64,000 nt of DNA from JBDTSW01 sp963797835. Its GTDB lineage: Bacteria; Actinomycetota; Thermoleophilia; Solirubrobacterales; 70-9. Below the pieces are notes generated by a model that saw only the letters and a list, made by a program, of their open reading frames with translations, was not told the origin of the DNA and did no database searches. Positions 53,394-61,696 of the stretch are shown one piece after another. Each line of letters opens with the position of its first letter. The stretch's first letter is position 1. The stretch is from the NCBI GenBank assembly GCA_963797835.1, contig CAWCRN010000029.1:1-64000 (forward strand), written 5' to 3'. A program made the position numbers and the translations under genes.

Positions 53394-54381
53394 ATGAGCA
53401 CCCCGGTGAAGGTCACAGTCACCGGCGCCGCCGGCCAGATCGGATATGCGCTGCTGTTCCGGATCGCCGCCGGCGAGATGCTGGGCTCCGACACGAAGGT
53501 CCACCTCGACCTGCTCGAGATCCCCGACGCGGTCAAGGCCGCCGAGGGCACCGCGATGGAGTTGCAGGATTGCGCCTTCCCGCTGCTGGCCGGGATCGAC
53601 ATCCACGACGACCCAGGGCCCGCCTTCGATGGGTGCAACGTCGGCCTGCTGGTCGGCGCGCGCCCGCGCGGGCCCGGGATGGAGCGCTCCGACCTGCTCG
53701 GAGGCCAACGGCGGCATCTTCAAGCCCCAGGGCGAGGCGATCAACGCCGGCGCCGCCGATGACGTCAAGGTCCTCGTGGTCGGGAACCCCGCCAACACGA
53801 ACGCCCTGATCGCGATGGCCAACGCGCCCGACGTGCCGAACGAGCGGTTCACCGCGATGGTGCGCCTCGACCACAACCGGGCGATCGCCCAGCTGGCGGC
53901 GAAGACCGGCGCGGAGGTGTCCGAGATCACGAACATGACGATCTGGGGCAACCACTCGACGACGCAGTACCCGGACCTCGTGAACGCGAAGGTGAAGGGC
54001 GCGAGCGCCTGGGAGGCCGTCGGCGACGAGGCCTGGATCGCCGATGAGTTCATCCCCACGGTTGCCAAGCGCGGCGCGGCGATCATCGACGCGCGCGGCG
54101 CATCCAGCGCGGCCAGCGCGGCGAACGCCGCGATCGACCACGTCCACGACTGGGTGCTCGGCACCTCCGACGGCGACTGGGTCTCGATGGGCGTGCCGGC
54201 GGACGGGTCCTACGACGTCCCCGAGGGGATCATCTCCGGCTACCCGTGCACCTGCGCTGGCGGTGAGTACTCGATCGTCGAGGGCCTCGAGATCACCGAC
54301 TTCTCGCGCGAGCGAATCGACGCGAGCGTCGCCGAGCTGAACGAGGAGCGCGAGGCGGTCGCGGGCCTGGGCCTCGTCTGA
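53394..54381 (+). CDS. mdh: Malate dehydrogenase copy 2, full length with one frame break
   Basis: About 328 residues when the single-base change near 53697 (ACCTGCTCGGAGG) is repaired. It has the same motifs as copy 1 (GAAGQIGYALLFRIA; RGPGMERSD; NPANTNALIAM; catalytic His in WGNHSTTQYPDL) and an intact C-terminus ending REAVAGLGLV. NAD-linked malate/oxaloacetate conversion. The first about 400 nt, including the upstream ATAGGATG, are almost identical to copy 1; later parts differ at scattered sites. Confidence 0.88.
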
Positions 54382-54393
54382 GGCTCCGGCACC

Positions 54394-54442
54394 ATGAACG
54401 TCCCTAATACCCCCCCTATAGGGACCACTGCGGGACGTTCAT
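54394..54442. repeat. Nested inverted repeat: ATGAACGTCCC ... GGGACGTTCAT with inner CCCTATAGGG
   Basis: Outer perfect 11-bp arms at 54394-54404 and 54432-54442 enclose the perfect 10-bp palindrome CCCTATAGGG at 54414-54423. It lies 12 bp after the mdh stop and overlaps the predicted C-terminal end of the opposing DNA-binding gene. It may act as a bidirectional terminator or be a REP/MITE-like element. Confidence 0.65.
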
Positions 54443-54949
54443 GTGGGGTGGGGGTCGCTGAACTCGGCCACCGCTGCCGCCACCGCGACCGCGGGCCCGT
54501 AGCGAATCCTTTCCCGGGCCAATTTCTCCTCCTGCCGTTGGTTGCCAGGCGAACCTACCCCGCCACGGCCCCCGTGTCCAGTGCCGCATTAAGGCGGAGT
54601 AGGAGCGCCCGTCCTTCTTCACCCGGCCCTCCTTCTGGAGGTCGCCGAGGACGCGGTACATGTAGTTCGGCTTGATCTTCAGCCGCTTGGCGATCTCGGA
54701 CGCCGAGATTCCCGGGTTCTCCTGGATCAGCTTCACGGCCTGGTCGGAGCGAGTGTTGCGCCGTCGCCCGCGCTTGCGGCCGCGGGAGGCCGTGGCGCCG
54801 GAGCCGCGAGGACGCCCGGGGCCGCGCCGGCCCTCGCGACCGCGGGTAAGGCTGGAGAGTGTCCGCTCGAGGTGTGCGACCTCGGCTTTCAGCTCCTTGA
54901 TTCGGTCACGTATGAGCGCGGCGGCGGCGTCTACCGTGTCGGAAGTCAT
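54416..54949 (-). CDS. DNA-binding protein: N-terminal coiled coil, AT-hook-like linker, winged HTH
   Basis: Starts MTSDTVDAAAALIRDRIKELKAEVAHLERTL (coiled coil, residues 8-35), then GRPRG/GRKRGRRR basic linker reminiscent of AT-hooks, then a winged helix (AVKLIQENPGISASEIAKRLKIKPNYMYRVLGDLQKEGRVKKDGRSY). The region after about residue 120 (LMRHWTRGPW...) is low-complexity, overlaps an inverted repeat and may be read-through past a lost stop near 54590. Probably a nucleoid-type or local regulator. A perfect dyad lies just upstream. Confidence 0.75.
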   Translation of the reverse strand: MTSDTVDAAAALIRDRIKELKAEVAHLERTLSSLTRGREGRRGPGRPRGSGATASRGRKRGRRRNTRSDQAVKLIQENPGISASEIAKRLKIKPNYMYRVLGDLQKEGRVKKDGRSYSALMRHWTRGPWRGRFAWQPTAGGEIGPGKDSLRARGRGGGSGGRVQRPPPHMNVPQWSL

Positions 54950-54963
54950 CTAGTCGTTCCTCT

Positions 54964-54980
54964 CTTCGTCCGTGACGAAG
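54964..54980. promoter_or_regulatory. Perfect dyad CTTCGTC-CGT-GACGAAG
   Basis: A 7-3-7 inverted repeat 15-31 bp upstream of the winged-helix gene's start, in a comparatively AT-rich promoter region (54950-55045 holds no gene). Suggests autoregulation or another dimeric regulator. Confidence 0.5.
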
Positions 54981-55045
54981 AAACGCTTACGTCAGGGAAT
55001 GACTGTGTGTAGTGAGAGTAACAGTGTGGGTGTGTTAGCCCGGAG

Positions 55046-55681
55046 TCAGTCGCCGCGCTCGGCGGGGCGACGACGCGGGAGGGTGCCGAAGACCGCGTCC
55101 CACAACGGGGTCGAGACGCCGAACCCGTAGCGGTGGTCCTGGAAGTGGTGGCGCATGTGCTGCTCCCGCAGGCGCTTGGCGAACTCGCTCTTCGGCACGA
55201 AATGGTGCACGTAGTAGTGCGTGTAGTCGTAGACGAGGTAGCCGGCGATGAACCCCGCGAAGATCCCGAACACGGTCGGCGTGCCGAAGATCAGCCAGAA
55301 CGCGCCGAAGAAGAGGGCGGCGAGCGGGATGCTGGCGCCGGGCGGCATCACCAGCCGCATCTTGTCGTTCGGATGGTCGTGGTGGACGCCGTGGATGATG
55401 AAGTGCATCCGCCGGCCGAACGCGTTGTCGGGCTCCCAGTGGAAGAACTTGCGGTGGAGCCAGTACTCGGTGAGGGTCCAGATCGCCACCCCCGCGACGA
55501 ACAGGAGGGCGATCTCGCCGGCGCCCTGGCCGCGGTCCGCGCCGAGCACGATCATCCCCGCGATGACGGGGATGAAGATCACGGCGGGCACCGCCGGATG
55601 GATCCTCGAGAAGAAGTCGAGGAAGCGGTTCTTGAACAGCGGCGGGGAGGCGCTGAGCCGGGCTGTGCGCTCGGTTGACAC
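55046..55681 (-). CDS. Fatty acid hydroxylase/sterol desaturase-family di-iron membrane protein
   Basis: 211 residues with four TM helices and the histidine clusters HRKFFH, HFIIHGVHHDHPND, YTHYYVHH and HMRHHFQDHRYG that bind the di-iron centre. Closest to the fatty-acid 2-hydroxylase (FA2H/Scs7) type. Hydroxylates lipid acyl chains at the membrane. It stands alone; the stop is close to the edge of the region containing the winged-helix gene. About 190 bp downstream of its start (55682-55869) has no gene. Confidence 0.9.
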   Translation of the reverse strand: MSTERTARLSASPPLFKNRFLDFFSRIHPAVPAVIFIPVIAGMIVLGADRGQGAGEIALLFVAGVAIWTLTEYWLHRKFFHWEPDNAFGRRMHFIIHGVHHDHPNDKMRLVMPPGASIPLAALFFGAFWLIFGTPTVFGIFAGFIAGYLVYDYTHYYVHHFVPKSEFAKRLREQHMRHHFQDHRYGFGVSTPLWDAVFGTLPRRRPAERGD

Positions 55682-55869
55682 CGCCCGCGATCTTAGCGCG
55701 ACCGGCCGTCAAGCCGACCCCTGAGGTCGGGATTCCGTAAGGGCCTCGGCTCCGCTCGCGCCGATCCCCGCAAAGCCCGCGAAACCGCGTGAACGGCTTG
55801 TGAAGAAGTCCGGGCGATTTGCGCGAAAGCGCCTCACGCCAAAGGGCCGGGAGTGCTTAAGTCGGAACC

Positions 55870-56124
55870 GTGCTCCAGGTCGAACAGCCCCCAGCCGAGG
55901 TAGCCGCCGCCATCGGCGTCGCCCCGGCGAAGGGGAAGCGCCGGCGCAAGAACGGCCGCAGCTGCGAGGACTGCTTCTTCCACCGGCGGATGCTCTGCGC
56001 GCTGGCGCTGGACGAGCCCTGCTCGACGTTCCGGGCGGACACGCCGGGAGGCCTCGTGCCGCCGCGCCAGCCGGCATTGCTCTTGCGCCAGGCCGAGCCG
56101 GAGCCGCTCGCAGACTCGCCCTGA
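55870..56124 (+). CDS. Small cysteine-rich protein (C-x2-C-x8-C-x8-C)
   Basis: 84 residues from a GTG start. A basic stretch GKRRRKNGR precedes SCEDCFFHRRMLCALALDEPCSTFR, a four-cysteine pattern able to bind zinc or an Fe-S cluster, followed by a proline-rich tail. I recall similar short proteins in actinobacteria but no function. It ends 19 nt before the MBL-fold gene on the same strand. Confidence 0.6.
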   Translation: MLQVEQPPAEVAAAIGVAPAKGKRRRKNGRSCEDCFFHRRMLCALALDEPCSTFRADTPGGLVPPRQPALLLRQAEPEPLADSP

Positions 56125-56143
56125 CTTAGAGTCCATCGTCACG

Positions 56144-56939
56144 ATGCGGGTGACGGTCCTTGGCAAGTCGCCCTCCTGGCAGGACGCGGGAGGAGCGTGC
56201 AGCGGCTATCTGATCGAGAGCGGGAAGACGGTGCTGCTCCTGGACTGCGGGAACGGCGTCTTCGGCAAGCTGCGCCAGCGCCGCGACTACACCGAGGTCG
56301 ACGCGGTCGCGATCTCACACCTCCACGCCGACCATTTCCTCGACCTGGTCCCCTACGCCTACGCGCTGACCTATGCGCCGCGCCAGCAGCCGGTTCCCGT
56401 CCCGCCCTGGCCCGGCACCGACGACCCCGCGCGTCCGCGCCTGATCGCTCCGCCGGGAGCCGGCCGAGACGTTCCGCCGGGTGGTGGGCGCCTGGGGGAA
56501 CGACGACCTGATCGACAACGCCTTCTCGCTCGAGGAGTACGACTCGGACTCCCGCGTGGAGGTCGGCGGCCTGCTGCTCCGCTTCGGAGAGGTCGTGCAC
56601 TACACCCAGACCTTCGCGGTGGAGGTCGCCGAGGCCAACGGCGGCGCCCGCTTCACCTTCGGCGCCGACTGCCGCCCGGGCCCCGAGCTGGTCGAATTCG
56701 CCCGCGACACGGACCTGCTGCTGGTGGAGGCGACGCTGCCGCGGCCTGAGCGGACCGGGATCCGCGGCCACCTGACGCCGCAGGAGGCCGGCGAGCACGC
56801 TCGGTCCGCGGGCGCAAGGCGGGTGGTCCTGACGCACATCTCCGACGAGCTGGATCAGGTGTGGGCCCGCAAGCAGGGCTCCGAGGCTTTCGGCGCGCCC
56901 GTCGAGGTCGCCCGCGAGGGCGCGGTGTACGAGCTTTGA
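56144..56939 (+). CDS. MBL-fold metallo-hydrolase (RNase Z-like), one frame break
   Basis: About 265 residues. Starts MRVTVLGKSPSWQDAGGACSGYLIESG and has the zinc motif SHLHADHFLDL, FGADCRPGPELVEFA (metal-bridging Asp), a VEATLP strand and the final His in VVLTHISDEL. The frame changes near 56465. Likely a phosphodiesterase or other hydrolase; substrate unknown. The start has little ribosome-site signal, typical of the short-leader genes here. Confidence 0.82.
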
Positions 56940-56985
56940 GCCGGCCGGGCGCGCCCGCGGACACCTCCGGCTACCCTTGCGTTGA

Positions 56986-57440
56986 ATGGCCCGCCAGCGC
57001 GACCTACTGGTGAATTTCGAGCGCATGCGACGCGAGATGGACGAGCTGTTCGGCGACGTCCTGGGCGAGGGCTGGTGGCCAGGACGCAGGGCCTCGGGGT
57101 TCTCTCCCCGGGTGGACGTCTACTACTGCTCAGATGGCGCCCCCAAGGCGATCGTCAAGGTGGAGCTGCCCGGCGTCCGCCTCGAGGAGATCTCGCTGGA
57201 GATCTCGGGGCGGGAGCTGGTGATCAGCGGCGAGCGCGCCCCGCGTGAGACCGAGGGCCGGGTGTATCAGCAGCTCGAGATCGAGGCCGGCCCCTTCCGG
57301 CGCGTGGTCGAGCTGAACGCCGACGTCGTCGCCGAGCAGGCTCGAGGCCACCTACGACGAGGGGATCCTGCGGGTCGAGCTGCCGCTGGCGCCCGCGCCC
57401 GGATCTCGCACGCCGGGTCCCGATCTCCTCGAAGGAGTAG
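56986..57440 (+). CDS. Hsp20/alpha-crystallin small heat-shock protein, two frame breaks
   Basis: About 150 residues. N-terminal FERMRREMDELFGDVLGEGW, alpha-crystallin domain (PRVDVYYCSDGAPKAIVKVELPGV ... LVISGERAPRE ... RVVELNADV) then, after a frame change near 57345, EATYDEGILRVELPLAP, and after another near 57410 the C-terminal VPISSKE with the I/V-x-I/V oligomerisation motif and TAG at 57438. This stop contains the lon ribosome site, so hsp20 and lon are coupled. ATP-independent holdase. Confidence 0.82.
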
Positions 57441-57445
57441 CCGCC

Positions 57446-59838
57446 GTGGGCTCAGACGGCGACGGCGGCGGCATCGAGGTCGTCGAGACCGACGACATCG
57501 AGCAGGCCGTCCGGGAGACCAGGCCCAGCCTCTTCCCGGGGCGCTCCCCGTGCTGCCGCTCAAGGACATGGTGGCCTTCCCGGACACGCTCACCCCACTG
57601 GCGGTCGGCCGGCCGCGGTCGATCAAGTTGGTCAACGACGTCCTCTCGGGCGAGCGGACGATCGCGATGGTCGCGTCCCGCGACCCGGAGCTGGAGGAGC
57701 CGGGCCCCGAGGAGGTGTACGACGTGGGCGTCGCAGGCGTGGTCGCCCGGATGCTGAGGGTGCCCGACGGCACGATCCGCATCCTGGTCCAGGCCACCGA
57801 GCGGATCCGCCTGGGCGACTTCGTGGCCTCCGAGCCGTACCTGATCGCGCGCATCGAGCCGTTGCCCGACGCCCTCGAGCCCTCCCCCGAGCTGGAGGCA
57901 CTCACCCGCAACGTCCAGGCCACGTTCAGCGAGATCATCGAGCAGATCCCCTACCTGCCCGAGGAGCTGCAGCTCGCGGTCACCAACATCGACGACCCCT
58001 CGGCCCTCTCGCACCTCATCGCGGGCTCGCTGCGGATCTCCACCCAGGAGAAGCAGGAGCTGTTGGAGGAGGTCGACGTCGAGCGCCGCCTGCGCCGCCT
58101 CTCGGAGGTCCTCGCGCGAGAGCTCGAGGTGATCCAGCTCGGCTCGCGGATCCAGTCGCAGGTGCAGTCGGAGATCGACAAGGGCCAGCGCGAGTACTAC
58201 CTGCGCGAGCAGCTGAAGGCGATCCAGCAGGAGTTGGGGGAGGGGGATCCCCAGCAGGCGGAGATCACCGACCTGCGCGAGCGGATCGAGGCGGCGGGTC
58301 TTCCCGAGGTCGCATTCAAGGCCGCCGAGCGCGAGCTGGCGCGGCTCGAGCGCCTGCCCCCGGCAGCGGCCGAGTACGGCGTGATCCGGACCTATCTCGA
58401 GTGGCTCGTCGAGCTGCCGTGGACCGTGGCCACCACCGACAACCTCGACCTCGGCCACGCCCGCGAGGTCCTCGACGCCGACCACTACGACCTCGAGAAG
58501 GTGAAGGACCGCATCCTCGAGTACCTGGCCGTGCGCTCGCTGAACCCCGAGTCGCATGGCCCGATCCTCTGCTTCATCGGCCCGCCGGGGGTTGGCAAGA
58601 CCAGCCTGGGCAAGTCGATCGCGCGGGCGCTGGGCCGCGAGTTCGAGCGCATCTCGGTGGGCGGCGTTCGCGACGAGGCAGAGATTCGCGGCCACCGGCG
58701 CACCTACATCGGCGCCATGCCGGGGACGATCATCCGCGCGTTGCGCGACGCCGGCTCGCGGAATCCCGTGTTCATGATCGACGAGATCGACAAGATGGGC
58801 GCGGACTTCCGCGGCGACCCGTCGAGCGCGATGCTCGAGGTGCTCGACCCGGCGCAGAACTCCTCCTTCCGCGATCACTACCTCGACCTGCCGTTCGACC
58901 TCTCCGACGTGGTCTTCATAGCCACGGCGAACACCCCCTACACGATCCCCCCGCCGCTGTTCGACCGGATGGAGGTGATCGACCTCTCCGGCTACACGAC
59001 CGACGAGAAGCTCCACATCGCGAAGCGCTACCTCGTGCCCAGGCAGATCGCCGAGAACGGCCTGCGGCGCAGCCAGATCGCGTTCTCGGACCCGGCGGTG
59101 CGGGCCCTGATCGAGGAGTACACGCGAGAGGCCGGCGTGCGCAACCTGGAGCGGGAGATCGGCACCGTCTGCCGCAAGGTCGCCCGTGAGATCGCCGAGG
59201 GGGTCGTCAAGGCGAAGGTGAACGTGTCGGCCACGCGGGCGCGGAAGCTGCTCGGGCGCCGGCGCTTCTTCGCCGAGCAGCGGCGGCGCACCAAGGACCC
59301 TGGGGTGGCGACCGGCCTCGCCTGGACCCCGGTCGGCGGCGAGGTGTTGTTCGTGGAGGCGACCGCGATGCCGGGCTCGGGGAGGCTGACGATCACGGGC
59401 CAGCTCGGCGAGGTGATGCGCGAGTCGGCCCAGGCGGCCCTCTCCTACGTCCGCGGCCACCAGAAGCCACTGGCGCCGGACCTCCCCGAGGACTGGTTCG
59501 CGAAGAACGACGTCCACGTGCACGTGCCCGCCGGCGCGGTTCCGAAGGACGGCCCCTCGGCCGGCGTCGCGATGACCACGGCGCTGACTTCGCTCGTCAA
59601 GGGCAAGGCGGTGCGCGGCGACGTCGCGATGACCGGCGAGATCACGCTCACCGGCCAGGTGCTGCCCGTGGGCGGGCTGAAGGAGAAGGCGCTGGCGGCG
59701 GAGCGCGCGGGCATCAAGCGGGTGATCGTCCCGGCTCGCAACGAGGGCGAGATCATGGAGATCCCCGAGCACGAGCGCCGCGACCTCGAGTTCGTGTACG
59801 TGGAGCGGATCGAGCAGGCCCTCGAGGCCGCGCTGTAG
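57446..59838 (+). CDS. lon: Lon protease (LonA), one frame break near the start
   Basis: About 797 residues. GTG start at 57446 behind GAAGGAG. LON N-domain (ALPVLPLKDMVAFPDTLTPLAVGRPRS), coiled coil, AAA+ with Walker A GPPGVGKTSLGKSIA and Walker B VFMIDEIDKM, sensor arginine region, and the serine-lysine dyad in VPKDGPSAGVAMTTAL and GLKEKALAAERAGIKRVI. The frame changes within CCCGGGGCGCTCC near 57540. ATP-dependent degradation of misfolded and regulatory proteins, paired with the Hsp20 holdase. Confidence 0.95.
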
Positions 59839-59919
59839 CCGGGCACTAGCGCCCCCCGCAGCGGGTATATGCTCAGCACCCGCACCGACCGAGCTTGGAA
59901 TCCGCAGGAGGAGAGGCAG

Positions 59920-60411
59920 ATGGCAAAGGGAACGAAGTCCCAGAAGGCCGAGAAGGCCTGGCAGGCCGGCCGCTCGGCCGCCGACAACGAATACGTCAGG
60001 CGGCTGATCGAGGACGAGGAGCTTCGCGAGAACCTCCAGGACGCCTACTCCTCGGCGAGGAAGGCGTACGCACGCGTCAACAACGGCCACCCCGCGAAGC
60101 GGCTGATGGACGACAAGAAGGTCCACAAGGAGCTGAAGGCCGCCGCCGAGTCGCTGCGCGAGGCGTCCGACCAGATTCGCGGCAAGCGCGAGAGCCACAC
60201 CTTCCGCAACCTGGTGTTGCTGACGATCATCGGGGCGGTGCTCGCCATCGCCCTCAGCGAGGATCTGCGGAAGGCGGTGCTCGACCGCCTCTTCGGCGCC
60301 GAGGAGGAGTTCGAGTACACCTCGAACCACCGCCCCGACCGCGGCCAGCTGAGCGCGACTACTTCGGGTGAGCGCGGGGGCGCCGCTACCGACGCGGGAA
60401 CGCCCTGGTGA
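59920..60411 (+). CDS. Single-TM protein with helical cytoplasmic domain
   Basis: 163 residues from ATG at 59920 behind AGGAGGAGA. Starts MAKGTKSQKAEKAWQAGRSA, long charged helices (NEYVRRLIEDEELRENLQDAYSSARKAYARV; DDKKVHKELKAAAESLREAS), one TM (FRNLVLLTIIGAVLAIALSE) and a short tail with EEEFEYTS. The last residues overlap the convergent gene and may not be native. Similar proteins of unknown role occur in actinobacteria. Downstream of lon but probably separately promoted. Confidence 0.7.
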   Translation: MAKGTKSQKAEKAWQAGRSAADNEYVRRLIEDEELRENLQDAYSSARKAYARVNNGHPAKRLMDDKKVHKELKAAAESLREASDQIRGKRESHTFRNLVLLTIIGAVLAIALSEDLRKAVLDRLFGAEEEFEYTSNHRPDRGQLSATTSGERGGAATDAGTPW

Positions 60412-61675
60412 AGGCGTAGAGGCCGCGGGGGCGGCCCCTCATCCGCAGGCGTCGGCTCAGCATCGCCCGGCTGGGCTTGATCGCGCCCTTCGAGATGTTG
60501 ATCCAGTCCGCCCAGCTCGCCTGGAGCGTCACGTCGGCGTCGGTCACGCGGCCGCGCTCGGCGCGGGTCGCGCCGTTGGCGACCACGACGTGCCAGGGGT
60601 CGGCGTCGGTGAAGTCCCACTGGACGGTGAGCGGGTTGCCGTTGATGACGCTGGTGTCGGCCGAGTTGGCGACGACGCTGAAGTAGATCTCCTGGATCTC
60701 GGGGTCGGACTGGGGGTGGCCGTTGGGCTCGCCCATGACGCCGGCCTCGAGCAGCCTGATCTGACGCGCGGCGATCTCATGCTCGGACAGATCGGGATCG
60801 ACCGGGAGCACACCGGGCATCTCCTCCATCGGGTAGCCGATCGCCTTCCACTTCGTGCGGACCGACTTCAGGCCGAACGCGAAGATGTCCTCCATCTCGA
60901 AGCCGTAGGCGCGGGTGTACTCGCGGTTGAGGCCGCTCGGCGGGACGAACACGGCGAGCGAGTAGGGCATGATCTCGAGCAGGATCTCGCGGACCGCGGC
61001 CTTGCACTCGTCCGACTCGGCCAGGAGCTCCGACAGCACCTTCACCCCGAAGCCGATGTGGCGCTGCTCGTCGCGCGAGACGTTCGCCATCCCGGCGCTG
61101 AAGCCGGGCATCGTCTGCGACTTGGCGAAGTAGTCCTCGATGAAGTGCTGGCCCGGCTGCGCCAGCGTCGCCTCGACGACCAGGTGGTAGAGGGTGATCG
61201 CCTGCGCGAACTTCGGCAGCGAGCGGTCGCGCCGCAGTTCGTCCGCCATCCGGTCGAGTCGCTCGAACACGTTCCGGTAGCCCCAGCCGAGCTGCGTCTC
61301 GGTGAAGGCGAGCGTCGACCCGATGTCGTCGCCCGCCTCGATCACCTCCTTGAAGAAGCGGTGGAAGAACACGGCGTGGCGCGCCTCGTCGACCTGCTGC
61401 GTCGCGAGGAAGTACTTCTGCTCCTCCTTCGGCGCGGCGTCGATGAAGGGGGAGAGGTTGTCGGTGACGGAGTCCTCGCCGAAGAAGAACATCGAGTAGA
61501 TCCACAGCGCTGACTCGCGCTGGAGTTCGGTGAGCGCATCCCACCCCTCACGGTCGCCGGAGAAGTCGAGGTCGTAGGCACTCCAGTTGCCCTGCTCCCA
61601 GCGCTTGTAGAGGTCCTCGTAGCTGATCTGGTTTGCGTAGGACCGCTCGATCCCGTCCTTCTGCGCAACGCTCAT
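60386..61675 (-). CDS. R2-like ferritin-superfamily oxidase fused to an SCP2-like sterol-carrier domain
   Basis: 429 residues. Residues about 1-300 show the di-iron pattern of ribonucleotide-reductase R2/R2lox proteins: LQRESALWIYSMFFFGED (Glu), QQVDEARHAVFFHRFF (E-x-x-H), VVEATLAQPGQHFIEDY (Glu) and SRDEQRHIGFGV (E-x-x-H). Residues about 330-415 (PLTVQWDFTDADPWHVVV ... ADVTLQASWADWINISKG) match a sterol-carrier/SCP2-type lipid-binding domain. Predicted to oxidise a bound lipid. Promoter with a perfect palindrome over the -10/-35 region upstream; ribosome site GGAGGTC. Confidence 0.82.
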   Translation of the reverse strand: MSVAQKDGIERSYANQISYEDLYKRWEQGNWSAYDLDFSGDREGWDALTELQRESALWIYSMFFFGEDSVTDNLSPFIDAAPKEEQKYFLATQQVDEARHAVFFHRFFKEVIEAGDDIGSTLAFTETQLGWGYRNVFERLDRMADELRRDRSLPKFAQAITLYHLVVEATLAQPGQHFIEDYFAKSQTMPGFSAGMANVSRDEQRHIGFGVKVLSELLAESDECKAAVREILLEIMPYSLAVFVPPSGLNREYTRAYGFEMEDIFAFGLKSVRTKWKAIGYPMEEMPGVLPVDPDLSEHEIAARQIRLLEAGVMGEPNGHPQSDPEIQEIYFSVVANSADTSVINGNPLTVQWDFTDADPWHVVVANGATRAERGRVTDADVTLQASWADWINISKGAIKPSRAMLSRRLRMRGRPRGLYAFTRAFPRR

Positions 61676-61696
61676 GGATGACCTCCGGATTCGCCG

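Noticed and set aside
59869..59919. Upstream in-frame start of the single-TM protein after lon
   Set aside because: The ATG at 59920 has a strong AGGAGGAGA site, and the added 17 residues look like promoter sequence (a TATATGCT element is included).
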